This document shows positions 1 to 6,298 of a stretch of 7,874 nt of DNA, piece by piece; position 1 is the stretch's first letter; every line of letters starts with the position of its first letter. The DNA is taken from positions 1-7,874 of the forward strand of contig JACQUR010000447.1 of NCBI GenBank assembly GCA_016210245.1. Direction: 5' to 3'. Both the position numbers and the translations under genes were made by a program. The notes below the pieces were generated by a model. That model had not been told where the DNA came from. It saw only the letters and a program-made list of their open reading frames with translations, and made no database searches. This stretch comes from Chloroflexota bacterium (lineage in GTDB: Bacteria; Chloroflexota; UBA6077; JACQUR01).

Positions 1-11
1 CACCACGCTCT

Positions 12-28
12 GCCGCCCTCGGGGCGGC
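12..28. repeat. Short GC hairpin
   Basis: GCCGCCC (12-18) pairs perfectly with GGGCGGC (22-28) around a TCG loop. No T-run follows. It may be the end of a longer structure left of the window, or a terminator stem for an unseen upstream gene. Confidence 0.4.
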
Positions 29-91
29 GGGGCGACAGAGCCGTCGCCCCCTACGGCTCGGGGGCGACCGGGCCGTCGCCCCCTACGGCTC
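29..91. repeat. Two-copy direct repeat, 32-base period, each copy a hairpin
   Basis: Bases 29-59 and 61-91 are 31-base copies differing at two positions, separated by one G. The last 20 bases of each copy (40-59 and 72-91) are identical. Each copy holds its own inverted repeat, GGGCGAC-type against GTCGCCC-type (29-36 with 43-50; 61-68 with 75-82). This looks like a dispersed intergenic repeat family rather than a regulator site; that origin is inference. Confidence 0.7.
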
Positions 92-138
92 AGCGACCGC
101 CGGCACTGAAACCGGTCACACACGGCTGGCGCTCGCCC

Positions 139-167
139 TTGAGCGCCTCCGGCAACAGTGGTACGCT
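139..167 (+). promoter_or_regulatory. Possible sigma-70 promoter of the transglycosylase gene
   Basis: TTGAGC (139-144) and TACGCT (162-167) are 17 bases apart, matching the -35 and -10 consensus at four and three positions. Transcription would begin near 174, just before the GGAG ribosome site at 182-185. The -10 is weak, so this rests mainly on spacing and position. Confidence 0.35.
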
Positions 168-190
168 CGCATCGCGGAACCGGAGCCACC

Positions 191-2395
191 GTGGTGCCTC
201 GCCTGCTCGCTGCTCACCTCCTGGGTTTCTTCAGCCTGGCGGCCGTTGCGCTGGCGCTGCTGCCTGCTGCGCCGCTGCTCCCCTCGGCCAGCACCGCCAC
301 GCCCGGCCCCACCATCCAGCCGACCCCCCACCCCGGCCTGGCCGAGGCCGAGACGCTGCGCGCGAGTGGGGACTATGGCGCGGCGGCCGAGCGCTACCGG
401 GCGCTCACGCAGCAGGCGCAGCCCTCCCTGGCCCAACTGGCCTGGCTCGGCCTTGGCGAAACCCTGCTGGCAGCTCGGGACCAGCCGGGCGCGGGCGCGG
501 CGCTGGAGCGGGCGAGCGCCCCGGGGGGCGCCGACCAGGTGCGGGGCCGGGCGCTGGTGCGCCTGGCACTGCTGCGCCGCGACCGGGGCGACTGCCGTGC
601 CGCCCTGGCGCTCCTCGCGGCAGCCGAGCCGCTGCTGCCCCTGGGGCCCTACCTCCCGCTCCAGCGGGCTGCCTGCTACGCCGAGCTCGACGAGCCAGCC
701 CAGGCGCTGGCCGAGGCCCAGCTCGCCCTGCCGCAGGCGACCACCCGGGCTGGGCGCGCCGCCGCCCTGGAGCGGCTGGCCCGGGCCAGCCTGGCGCTGG
801 AGCAACGGGAGGAGGCCGCGCGCTGGTACGCCGAGCTACTGCCCGTCGCCGCAACGGAGGCCGAGCGCGCCAGGATCCGCTACCAGCTCGGCCAGGTGGC
901 GCGCGCGCTGGGGCGCGAGGCGGAGGCGGTGGACCACTTCCGCGGCCTGGTGGTCGAGCAGCCGGCTCAGCCCTGGGCCACTCGGGCGTTGGAGGCGCTC
1001 CAGGAGATGGGACGGCAAGGGGTGGTGAGCTACGCCCAGGCCGGCCAGGTGTACTTCTCGCAGGGGCTCTACGCCCAGGCGCGGGCGGCCTTCGCCGCCT
1101 CCCTGGAGCTGGAGCCTGCCGGGCCCGAGGCGGCCCAGGCGCGCTACTTCTCCGCCCTGGCTCGGCTGCGCCAGGGTGACGAGCAGGGCGCGGCCGAGGC
1201 GCTGCTGGCGCTGGCGGACGAGGCGCCAGCCTCGGAGCTGGTACCCGCCGCGCTACTCCGCGGCGGGCGCATTCTGGAGAGCCTCGACCTCCTGGGGCGC
1301 GCGGCGCAGGCGTTCGAGCGCCTGGCCACCGCCTCTCCCGACTCGCCCATCGGGGCGGAGGCGCGCTTTCGGCAGGGCTTCGTCCACTGGCTGGAAGGCA
1401 AGCGGATGGCGGCCGAGGCTGTCTGGGCCGCGCTGGCCGACGCCGGGCGCGCGCCGGCGCCCTGGCGCGCCCAGGCGTCCCTGTGGCTCGGACTGGCGCG
1501 GGCGCAGGCCGGCGACCAGGCCGCCTCGCAGGAGCGCTGGCGCCAGGCCGCGAGCCTCGACCCGCAGGGCTACGCCGGCCTGCGGGCCGCGAGCCGGCTG
1601 GACGAGGTTGGAGGTTGGAGATTGGATCCAACCTCCAACCTCCAACCTTCAACCTCCAACCCGGCCGAGGTGGAGGCCCAGCCAGCCTACCGCCTGGCCA
1701 CGGCCCTGCTCGCGGCGGGCCTGGAGGCGGAGGCCGGGCGCGAGCTGGCGGCGCTGGCCGACGACCTGGACCGCTCGCCGGAGCGGCTGGCCGCCCTGGG
1801 GGTGCTGCTGGCGCAGCCCGCTACCCAGCACCTCTCGCTGGCCTACGCCCGCCGCGCTGCGAGCGCGCTGGGTGGGAGTCCTGGCGCACTCCCGCTGCCG
1901 CTCCAGCGGCTGCTCTACCCGCTGCCCTACGAGGCGCTGGCGCGCGCCCAGGGCGAACGCTTTGGCGTCGACCCGCTCCTGCTGGCGGCTCTGATCCGCC
2001 AGGAGAGCAGCTTCAACCCGGGCGCCCGCTCGCCGGTTGGCGCCCTGGGGCTGGCCCAGGTGATGCCTCAGACGGGGCAACTGATCGCCCAGGCGCTGGG
2101 CGTGGTCGGCTTCACTCCCGACCGCCTGCTCCAGCCCCGGGTGAGCCTGGAGTTCGGTGCCTGGTACCTGGCCGGGCGGCTGGAGCGCTACCAGGGTCAG
2201 CTTCTGCCCGCTCTGGCCGCCTACAACGCTGGCGACGGCGCCGTGAACGCCTGGCTCACCCAGTACGGCCCCGACCCGGACACCTTCGCCGAGCGCATCC
2301 CCTACCCCGAGACCTATCGCTTCGTGCGCATCGTCTACGAGAACTACCACCACTATCAGCGGCTCTACGAGCCGCCAGTTGTCAGGGGTCAGTGA
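191..2395 (+). CDS. TPR-containing lytic transglycosylase (Slt70-like, SLT domain)
   Basis: This predicted exported enzyme would cleave the MurNAc-GlcNAc bond of peptidoglycan. The 734-residue product opens with a hydrophobic signal or anchor (about residues 5-30, no lipobox Cys). A long Ala/Leu/Glu-rich region of TPR-like helical pairs follows to about residue 470, as in the superhelical part of soluble lytic transglycosylases. The SLT domain covers about 574-730: IRQESSF with catalytic Glu605, SPVGALGLAQVMP (614-626), AAYNAG (676-681) and IPYPETY (703-709). I chose GTG 191 because GGAG at 182-185 precedes it at 5 bases; GTG 194 is equally possible. The frame is open from GTG 158, but that start has no ribosome site and lies within the possible promoter. 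Two oddities: residues 472-491 are encoded by a heptamer-repeat palindrome, and the last codons lie in a hairpin arm. The class is secure; the start is less so. Confidence 0.93.
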   Translation: MVPRLLAAHLLGFFSLAAVALALLPAAPLLPSASTATPGPTIQPTPHPGLAEAETLRASGDYGAAAERYRALTQQAQPSLAQLAWLGLGETLLAARDQPGAGAALERASAPGGADQVRGRALVRLALLRRDRGDCRAALALLAAAEPLLPLGPYLPLQRAACYAELDEPAQALAEAQLALPQATTRAGRAAALERLARASLALEQREEAARWYAELLPVAATEAERARIRYQLGQVARALGREAEAVDHFRGLVVEQPAQPWATRALEALQEMGRQGVVSYAQAGQVYFSQGLYAQARAAFAASLELEPAGPEAAQARYFSALARLRQGDEQGAAEALLALADEAPASELVPAALLRGGRILESLDLLGRAAQAFERLATASPDSPIGAEARFRQGFVHWLEGKRMAAEAVWAALADAGRAPAPWRAQASLWLGLARAQAGDQAASQERWRQAASLDPQGYAGLRAASRLDEVGGWRLDPTSNLQPSTSNPAEVEAQPAYRLATALLAAGLEAEAGRELAALADDLDRSPERLAALGVLLAQPATQHLSLAYARRAASALGGSPGALPLPLQRLLYPLPYEALARAQGERFGVDPLLLAALIRQESSFNPGARSPVGALGLAQVMPQTGQLIAQALGVVGFTPDRLLQPRVSLEFGAWYLAGRLERYQGQLLPALAAYNAGDGAVNAWLTQYGPDPDTFAERIPYPETYRFVRIVYENYHHYQRLYEPPVVRGQ
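1605..1657. repeat. Heptamer-repeat palindrome inside the transglycosylase gene
   Basis: The two 22-base arms 1605-1626 and 1627-1648 are complementary with one mismatch (A1621/C1632), centred on GGATCC. The right side is a run of AACCTCC heptamers (1630-1636, 1637-1643, variant AACCTTC 1644-1650, 1651-1657). The tract is read in frame and encodes a linker rich in Ser, Thr, Asn and Pro (residues 472-491) between the helical region and the catalytic domain. Its base pattern and encoded residues are unlike the flanking Ala/Leu/Glu-rich code. Confidence 0.85.
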
Positions 2396-2446
2396 TCGGC
2401 AGGGCGCACGGCCGTGCGCACGGCCGATCACTGACCCCTGACAACT
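2377..2446. repeat. 70-base hairpin overlapping the transglycosylase stop; possible terminator
   Basis: Arms 2377-2400 and 2423-2446 are a perfect 24-base inverted repeat. The loop contains a second perfect palindrome, GCGCACGGCCGTGCGC (2404-2419). The left arm encodes the last six codons and the stop of the transglycosylase. No T-run follows the right arm, so it is not a classical intrinsic terminator, though a stem this strong could stop transcription or protect the mRNA 3' end. It resembles a dispersed repeat inserted at the gene end (inference). Confidence 0.75.
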
Positions 2447-2450
2447 TCCC

Positions 2451-2614
2451 TACTGAGCGCTGCACAAAGATCTAAGCATCGTTGCGCACGGGGATCGTAG
2501 CGCGGGGGCTTGTCCCTCGCCCGTGGGCACTCAGCCCACGGGGCGCGGGGCGGGGGACAAGCCCCCGCGCTACGGGCCGCCAGCGACGTTTGGATCTCTA
2601 TGCAGCGCTCAGTA
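2451..2614. repeat. Nested palindromic element (MITE- or REP-like)
   Basis: Outer ends 2451-2464 and 2601-2614 are a perfect 14-base inverted repeat (TACTGAGCGCTGCA). Pairing continues inward for about 20 more bases, and nearly all of its mismatches are transitions. A second perfect inverted repeat of 20 bases (2497-2516 with 2554-2573) lies inside. Innermost is a 9-base stem (2520-2528 with 2534-2542) with a 5-base loop. The whole 164 bases could fold into one long structure as RNA or a cruciform as DNA. It encodes no transposase. A non-autonomous mobile or REP-type element is the likeliest reading, but no target-site duplication is evident. Confidence 0.7.
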
Positions 2615-2668
2615 ATCCAACAGACGGCGCAGCACGGGGCTCTGGAACTCGGTGGCCAGACAGTCCAT
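2609..2668 (-). pseudogene. Possible 3' remnant of an unidentified gene
   Basis: On the minus strand, ATG at 2668 opens a 19-codon frame ending in TGA at 2609-2611, with product MDCLATEFQSPVLRRLLDY. The sequence reads like a natural protein C-terminus, but a TAA lies in frame just upstream and no body of a gene is present. Its stop codon lies inside the outer arm of the neighbouring palindromic element. I cannot assign a family, and it may be chance. Confidence 0.2.
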
Positions 2669-2688
2669 ATAGAGCACAGCACTCGACG

Positions 2689-2718
2689 TTTACCTTTTCC
2701 CTCACACCCTGCTATCCT
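2689..2718 (+). promoter_or_regulatory. Probable promoter of the SDR gene
   Basis: TTTACC (2689-2694) and TATCCT (2713-2718) are 18 bases apart, each matching four of six consensus positions. They sit in a relatively AT-rich stretch and predict a 5' leader of about 75 bases. No operator-like dyad is obvious around them. Confidence 0.45.
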
Positions 2719-2801
2719 GCGCAGTACACACGTGTCCGATTGTTTCGGCGCAAGGCCGGCCACTGGCCACCTGACGGCTTTACGCCCAGAGGAGGCAAAG
2801 C

Positions 2802-3593
2802 ATGGAACTGGGGCTTCAGGGCAGAGTCGCCCTCGTCGCCGCGGCCAGCAAGGGGCTGGGCAAGGCGGTGGCGGTGGGCCTGGCCCGCGAGGGCGCGCGG
2901 GTGAGCATCTTCTCGCGCCACGAGCAACTCATCGCCACAGCCGCCGACGAGATCCGGACCGCCACGGGCGCCGAGGTGTTGGCCCAGGCGGCCGACGTCA
3001 CCAGCGAGGACGACCTGCAGCGAGTGGTGCGCACCACCCTCGACCGCTTCGGGCGGATCGACATCCTGTTCAACAATGCGGGCGGCCCGCCCCCGGGCCT
3101 GTTCGAGGAGTTCGACGACGCGGCCTGGCAGCAGGCCTACGAGTTGAACCTGCTCAGCGTCGTCCGCCTCACCCGCCTGGCGCTGCCGTCCATGCAGCGC
3201 TCTGGCTGGGGGCGGATCATCAACTCCACCTCCATCGCGGTGCGCCAGCCCATTCCCGGGCTCATCCTCTCCAACTCGATCCGCAGCGCGGTGGTGGGGC
3301 TGGCCAAGACCCTCTCGGACGAGGTGGCCAGGCACGGCATCACGGTCAACAACCTGGCCCCCGGGCGCATCCATACTGAGCGTATCGACGAGCTCGACCA
3401 GGCGCGCGCCGCGCGCCAGAGGCGCAGCCTGGAGGGGGTGCGCCAGGAGGCGGAGCGCTCGATTCCAATGGGCCGCTACGGTCGCCCGGAGGAGTACGCC
3501 GCGGCCGCGGTCTTTCTCGCCTCGGAGCAGGCCAGCTACATCACGGGCGTCACCCTCGTGGTCGACGGCGGCCTGGTGCGCGCCAGCCTGTGA
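2802..3593 (+). CDS. SDR-family protein lacking the canonical Tyr/Lys (FabG-like)
   Basis: This 263-residue protein has the size and Rossmann layout of classical short-chain dehydrogenases/reductases, which use NAD(P)H to interconvert carbonyls and alcohols. The nucleotide loop is AASKGLG (14-20), with Ala where TGxxxGxG has Thr. D65-V66, NNAG (91-94), N116 and S144 are in place, and PGRI and the C-terminal GVTLVVDGG strand are normal. At the YxxxK position, 13 residues after S144, it reads SNSIR: Ser157 replaces Tyr and Arg161 replaces Lys. From memory this fits the beta-ketoacyl-ACP-reductase-like subgroup (CDD cd05344), which departs from the usual tetrad, so its chemistry is unknown. The start is firm: AGAGGAGG at 2788-2795, 6 bases before ATG. 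The lyase/cyclodeaminase pair lies 201 bases downstream and may share its transcript. Confidence 0.93.
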   Translation: MELGLQGRVALVAAASKGLGKAVAVGLAREGARVSIFSRHEQLIATAADEIRTATGAEVLAQAADVTSEDDLQRVVRTTLDRFGRIDILFNNAGGPPPGLFEEFDDAAWQQAYELNLLSVVRLTRLALPSMQRSGWGRIINSTSIAVRQPIPGLILSNSIRSAVVGLAKTLSDEVARHGITVNNLAPGRIHTERIDELDQARAARQRRSLEGVRQEAERSIPMGRYGRPEEYAAAAVFLASEQASYITGVTLVVDGGLVRASL

Positions 3594-3604
3594 GAGACGC
3601 GGAG

Positions 3605-3623
3605 TCCTTCGACAAGCTCAGGA
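3605..3623. repeat. Dispersed 19-base repeat motif
   Basis: TCCTTCGACAAGCTCAGGA is an imperfect dyad (TCCT...AGGA) just after the SDR gene. I recognise this string as a repetitive intergenic sequence in many bacterial genomes; that is memory, not something shown by one copy here. Confidence 0.4.
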
Positions 3624-3633
3624 CGAGCGGCAG

Positions 3634-3681
3634 ACGCGGGGACGCGGGGACGCGGGGACACGGGGACGCGGGGACGCGGGG
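3634..3681. repeat. Six-copy octamer tandem repeat (ACGCGGGG)
   Basis: ACGCGGGG occurs six times head to tail; the fourth copy (3658-3665) reads ACACGGGG. Degenerate relatives flank it (around 3595-3603 and 3749-3770), so the array may once have been longer and then split by the neighbouring hairpin. Copy number is likely to vary between strains through slippage (inference). Confidence 0.85.
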
Positions 3682-3686
3682 AGAGC

Positions 3687-3746
3687 TGGGGCCGCCGCCC
3701 TGAAGGGCGGGTCTTGCCAGGTCCGCCCTTCAGGGCGGCGGCCCCA
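3687..3746. repeat. Perfect 24-base inverted repeat between SDR and lyase genes
   Basis: Arms 3687-3710 and 3723-3746 are perfectly complementary around a 12-base loop, and two further G-T pairs are possible at the loop side. Each arm also contains its own dyad (CCGCCCT with AGGGCGG). No T-run follows. It lies in the spacer of a probable operon, where it could weaken readthrough or stabilise part of the mRNA. Confidence 0.8.
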
Positions 3747-3794
3747 CCAGGACGCGGAGACGCAGACACGGAAGGAACGGGGAGAGGACCAGCT

Positions 3795-4676
3795 ATGCTC
3801 TTGCGCTCGCTGCTGTTCGTACCTGCGAACCGGGAGCGCTTCGTCGCCAAGGTCGCGACCCTGCGCCCGGACGCGGTGATCCTGGACCTGGAGGACTCGA
3901 TCCCCGCCGACCAGAAGGAGGCCGCCCGCTCCCAGGCACGGGCGGCGCTGGCGCACCTGGCCGAGGCGCCCTTCAGCCGCCTGATCCGGGTCAACTCGCT
4001 GGCCAGTGGCCTGGCGCGCGCGGACATCCGCGCCGTGGCCTGCCCGCACCTCGACGGCATCGTGCTCCCCAAGGCGGAGAGCGCCGAGCAACTGCGCGAG
4101 GCGAACATGCTCCTCGCCCAGGCCGAGGCGCGGGCCGGGCTGTCGCTCGGCCACGTCCGCCTCATCCCCATCCTCGAGACGGTGCGAGGGGTGCTCCGCG
4201 CGGAGGCGCTGGCCGCGGCCGGGCCGCGCATCGTCGCCGTGGTCTTCGGAGCGGAGGACTACACCCTGGACGTGGGAGGCATCCGTACCAGGGAGGGGCT
4301 GGAGGTGCTCTACGCCCGCGCGCACGTGGTGGCCGCTGCGCGGGCCGCGCGGGTGGCGGTGATCGACACGCCCTGGACCGACCTGGCCGACCAGGACGGC
4401 CTGTGGCAGGAGGCGCGCCTGGCCCGCCAGTTGGGCTTCAGCGGCAAGCTGTGCATCCATCCCAGCCAGATCGAGCCCATCCATCGCGCCTTCACGCCCA
4501 CGGCCGAGGAGGTCGAGGCCGCCCGGCGGGTGGTAGAGACCGCCGACGAGGCCGCCCGCCAGGGCCGGGGCAGCGTGGCGCTGGACGGGCGGATGCTGGA
4601 CGCGCCCATTGTGGGCCAGGCCCGTCGGCTGCTGGCCCAGGCGGAGGCGATCGGCAGGCGAGACGAGGCCCGATGA
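3795..4676 (+). CDS. HpcH/HpaI aldolase / CitE-like acyl-CoA lyase
   Basis: This family (citrate lyase beta subunit, malyl-CoA and citramalyl-CoA lyases) uses Mg2+ to make or break a C-C bond in 3-hydroxy acids, usually as CoA thioesters. The 293 residues match a single-domain CitE-like TIM barrel. Visible motifs are LRSLLFVPANR at the N-terminus, LDLEDS (30-35), RVN with Arg65, ETVRG with Glu128 and GAEDYTLDVG with Asp155 (the expected metal ligands), KLCIHPSQI, and GRMLDAP with a helical tail. ATG 3795 follows a GAGAGGA-type ribosome site (3782-3788) and gives the normal N-terminus. A longer frame from TTG 3714 would translate the intergenic hairpin and is unlikely. The stop overlaps the next start by four bases, so the two products probably serve one pathway. 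It is shorter than the roughly 350-residue malyl-CoA lyase of the Chloroflexus 3-hydroxypropionate cycle, so I do not equate them. Substrate unknown. Confidence 0.92.
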   Translation: MLLRSLLFVPANRERFVAKVATLRPDAVILDLEDSIPADQKEAARSQARAALAHLAEAPFSRLIRVNSLASGLARADIRAVACPHLDGIVLPKAESAEQLREANMLLAQAEARAGLSLGHVRLIPILETVRGVLRAEALAAAGPRIVAVVFGAEDYTLDVGGIRTREGLEVLYARAHVVAAARAARVAVIDTPWTDLADQDGLWQEARLARQLGFSGKLCIHPSQIEPIHRAFTPTAEEVEAARRVVETADEAARQGRGSVALDGRMLDAPIVGQARRLLAQAEAIGRRDEAR

Positions 4677-5653
4677 CGCTGCTGCTCTCCCGCGCGCACC
4701 TGGCCGCGGCGCTGGACGTGCCCTCGGCCATCGCGGCGGTCGAGGCCGGCTTCGCCGAGTACACCAGCGGCAAGATCCAGGCGCCGCTGCGCCAGCACCT
4801 GGAGATCCCGGAGTACCAGGGCATCGTCCTGACCATGCCCGGCGCGGCCCACGAAGCCCGAGCGGTGGGGGTCAAGATCGCCTCGGTCTTCCCGCACAAC
4901 TCTGAGCGCGGGCTGCCCCGCCTGTGCTCGATCTACCTGCTGCTCGACTACGCCACCGGCCAGCCGCTGGCCGTCATGGACGGCAGCGCGCTCAGCGCGG
5001 TCCGCACTGCAGCCGCCTCTGCCGTGGCCACCAGATGGCTGGCCCGCGCAGAGGCCGGGGTGCTGGGCATCTTCGGCACCGGCGTCCAGGCCGAGGGCCA
5101 CGCCCTGGCGCTGCCCCACGTGCGCCCGATCCGGCGCGTGCTGGTGCTGGGCACCAGCACGGCCAGGTCGCACGCCTTCGCCGCTCGGCTCGCCAGCCGC
5201 CTGGGGCTGCCGGTGGAGGCGGCCGCCTCCGCCGAGCAGCTCGACTCGGAGTCCGATATCCTGGTGGCTGCCACCACCTCGCCCACGCCGCTGTTCCAGG
5301 GCGCCTGGGTGCGCCCCGGCACGCACATCAACGCCGTCGGCGCCTTCACCCCCGGCACCCGGGAGGTCGACGCCGAGACGGTGCGCCGCGCCCACGTGGT
5401 GGTGGACACGTACGAGGGCGCGCTGGCCGAGGCCGGCGACCTGCTCATCCCGCTCGACCAGGGCCTGATCGACCGCGCCCACCTCGCGGCCGAGCTGGGC
5501 GAGGTGGTGCTGGGCCAGCGGCCGGGGCGGCGCTCCGAGGACGAGGTGACCCTGTTCAAGTCGGTGGGGGCGGCCTTCGAGGACGTGGTGGCGGCCAGGC
5601 GGGCCTACGACCGGGCGGTGGAGCTGGGGCTGGGGGAGAGGTTCGAGTTCTAG
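4673..5653 (+). CDS. Ornithine cyclodeaminase / mu-crystallin family protein
   Basis: Members are NAD(P)-dependent enzymes: ornithine cyclodeaminase, alanine dehydrogenase, and ketimine or pyrroline-2-carboxylate reductase. The 326 residues have usual family length. Seen are Arg40, VKI with Lys68, AVRTAAASAVA with Arg111 (expected carboxylate contacts), the dinucleotide loop GTGVQA (135-140), INAVGAFTPGTREVD and the C-terminal EVTLFKSVGAAFEDV. True ornithine cyclodeaminases carry an Asp where this reads GAFTPG. The local sequence looks more like mu-crystallin-type ketimine reductases, so reduction of a cyclic or linear imine is likelier than ornithine cyclisation (inference). The start at ATG 4673 gives the standard N-terminus and forms an ATGA overlap with the lyase stop, implying translational coupling. 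The frame is open upstream to GTG 4403, but that part only shadows the lyase gene. Confidence 0.93.
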   Translation: MTLLLSRAHLAAALDVPSAIAAVEAGFAEYTSGKIQAPLRQHLEIPEYQGIVLTMPGAAHEARAVGVKIASVFPHNSERGLPRLCSIYLLLDYATGQPLAVMDGSALSAVRTAAASAVATRWLARAEAGVLGIFGTGVQAEGHALALPHVRPIRRVLVLGTSTARSHAFAARLASRLGLPVEAAASAEQLDSESDILVAATTSPTPLFQGAWVRPGTHINAVGAFTPGTREVDAETVRRAHVVVDTYEGALAEAGDLLIPLDQGLIDRAHLAAELGEVVLGQRPGRRSEDEVTLFKSVGAAFEDVVAARRAYDRAVELGLGERFEF

Positions 5654-5658
5654 CCAGC

Positions 5659-5678
5659 CTGCCGGTTCACACTGGCAG
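5659..5678. terminator. Possible hairpin between convergent genes
   Basis: CTGCCGGT (5659-5666) pairs with ACTGGCAG (5671-5678), seven standard pairs and one G-U, around a TCAC loop. It begins five bases after the cyclodeaminase stop and covers the end of the opposing frame. Neither side has a T-run, so any terminator role is weak. Confidence 0.35.
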
Positions 5679-5882
5679 CTTGCCAGAGGAGACTATGCGA
5701 ATCCACTGCCTGAGCGTATCGGCATCATCCTGGTCAATGAGTCCCAAGCGGAGTAACTCTTCGATCTGTTCGGAAGCGCTGGCAACACCGGAGACGTGGA
5801 GCTTCCGTAGCAAGACCACGATGGCGGCGAGGAGTTGATACCGGTAGCGCAGAACGTCGCGGCTGGTGATACCTTCTCCAAC
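5667..5882 (-). pseudogene. In-frame continuation of the winged-helix gene beyond an amber stop
   Basis: Directly after the TAG at 5885-5883, the same minus-strand frame stays open for 71 codons to TGA at 5669-5667. It begins VGEGITSRDVLRYRYQLL and continues with Leu- and Glu-rich stretches (EQIEELLRLGLIDQDD) that look like alpha-helical protein. No ATG, GTG or TTG with a ribosome site stands at its head; the first usable in-frame codon is GTG 5819. The simplest reading is that this was the C-terminal third of a 190-residue protein, now cut off by a nonsense mutation. Stop readthrough or a sequencing error are alternatives. The function of this part is unknown. Confidence 0.6.
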
Positions 5883-6242
5883 CTATGGCTTGTCCACAAA
5901 TGGAGGGAGCGGCGTCGCAGCCAGCACAGCCGCCTGGCGTCCCTCTGCAGTGAGTCGGTAGCCGCCCCGCGATTCGACGACTAGTCCGATCGCTATGAGG
6001 GTTCGCAACTCGTCCGTGAGGCTTGCTGTGGCAACAGGAGCAATACCAGCCTGTCGGAGGACTCCTGCCGCCTCACGCTTCAACCGTTCGCCGGACAGCG
6101 GTTGTTCCGAGGTCACCAGTTGTCTGGCAATGGCCAGACGGATTGGGCTCTCGATCAGCATGCCGACGAGTTCGTACTGCTTGAGGTATCCGTCTGGGGG
6201 GTGCTTACCCCCGTGCGGTGACTCGGATCGGTTTCTCTCCAT
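5883..6242 (-). CDS. Winged-helix-like DNA-binding protein, probably truncated
   Basis: The 119-residue product looks like a small transcription regulator: a helix around 22-43 (YELVGMLIESPIRLAIARQL), a second at 50-66, a putative recognition helix at 72-88 (ATASLTDELRTLIAIGL), then a wing (VVESRGGYRLTAEG, 88-101). This order suits a MarR/PadR-like winged helix, but I cannot name the family. ATG 6242 has AGGA five bases upstream; the frame is open further upstream but that part lacks this look. It ends in TAG with 71 more open codons in the same frame, so the intact ancestor probably had about 190 residues. Its DNA is clearly lower in G+C than its neighbours, which fits acquisition. It is transcribed divergently from the phosphatase gene and may act on their shared 124-base spacer; that is inference only. 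Confidence 0.65.
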   Translation of the reverse strand: MERNRSESPHGGKHPPDGYLKQYELVGMLIESPIRLAIARQLVTSEQPLSGERLKREAAGVLRQAGIAPVATASLTDELRTLIAIGLVVESRGGYRLTAEGRQAAVLAATPLPPFVDKP

Positions 6243-6298
6243 GGCTATCCTGGTTCGAGCAAGCTGAGCCGATCGAATTGATTGTCCGGCGCGCCTCC

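Noticed and set aside
405..1652. Long minus-strand open frame of 415 codons
   Set aside because: It is opposite the transglycosylase gene; the Pro/Arg/Ala-rich product is the usual shadow of GC-rich coding DNA.
2482..3379. Two plus-strand frames crossing the palindromic element into the SDR gene
   Set aside because: They run out of frame through the SDR gene, lack domain motifs, and their N-terminal parts only translate the inverted repeat.
3634..3681. CRISPR-like array
   Set aside because: Units are eight bases with no spacers between them, so this is a simple tandem repeat.
3795..4676. Malyl-CoA lyase of the 3-hydroxypropionate bi-cycle
   Set aside because: The protein is too short and its neighbours are not bi-cycle genes; only the wider CitE-like family can be supported.
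4310..5482. Minus-strand open frame of 390 codons opposite the lyase and cyclodeaminase
   Set aside because: Both plus-strand genes are conserved enzymes with intact motifs; the opposite frame is a composition artefact.
5695..5838. Plus-strand frame with a good ribosome site (AGAGGAG, then ATG 5695), 47 codons
   Set aside because: It is antisense to the continuation of the regulator frame, which looks far more protein-like; the plus-strand product is Ser-rich with no recognisable pattern.
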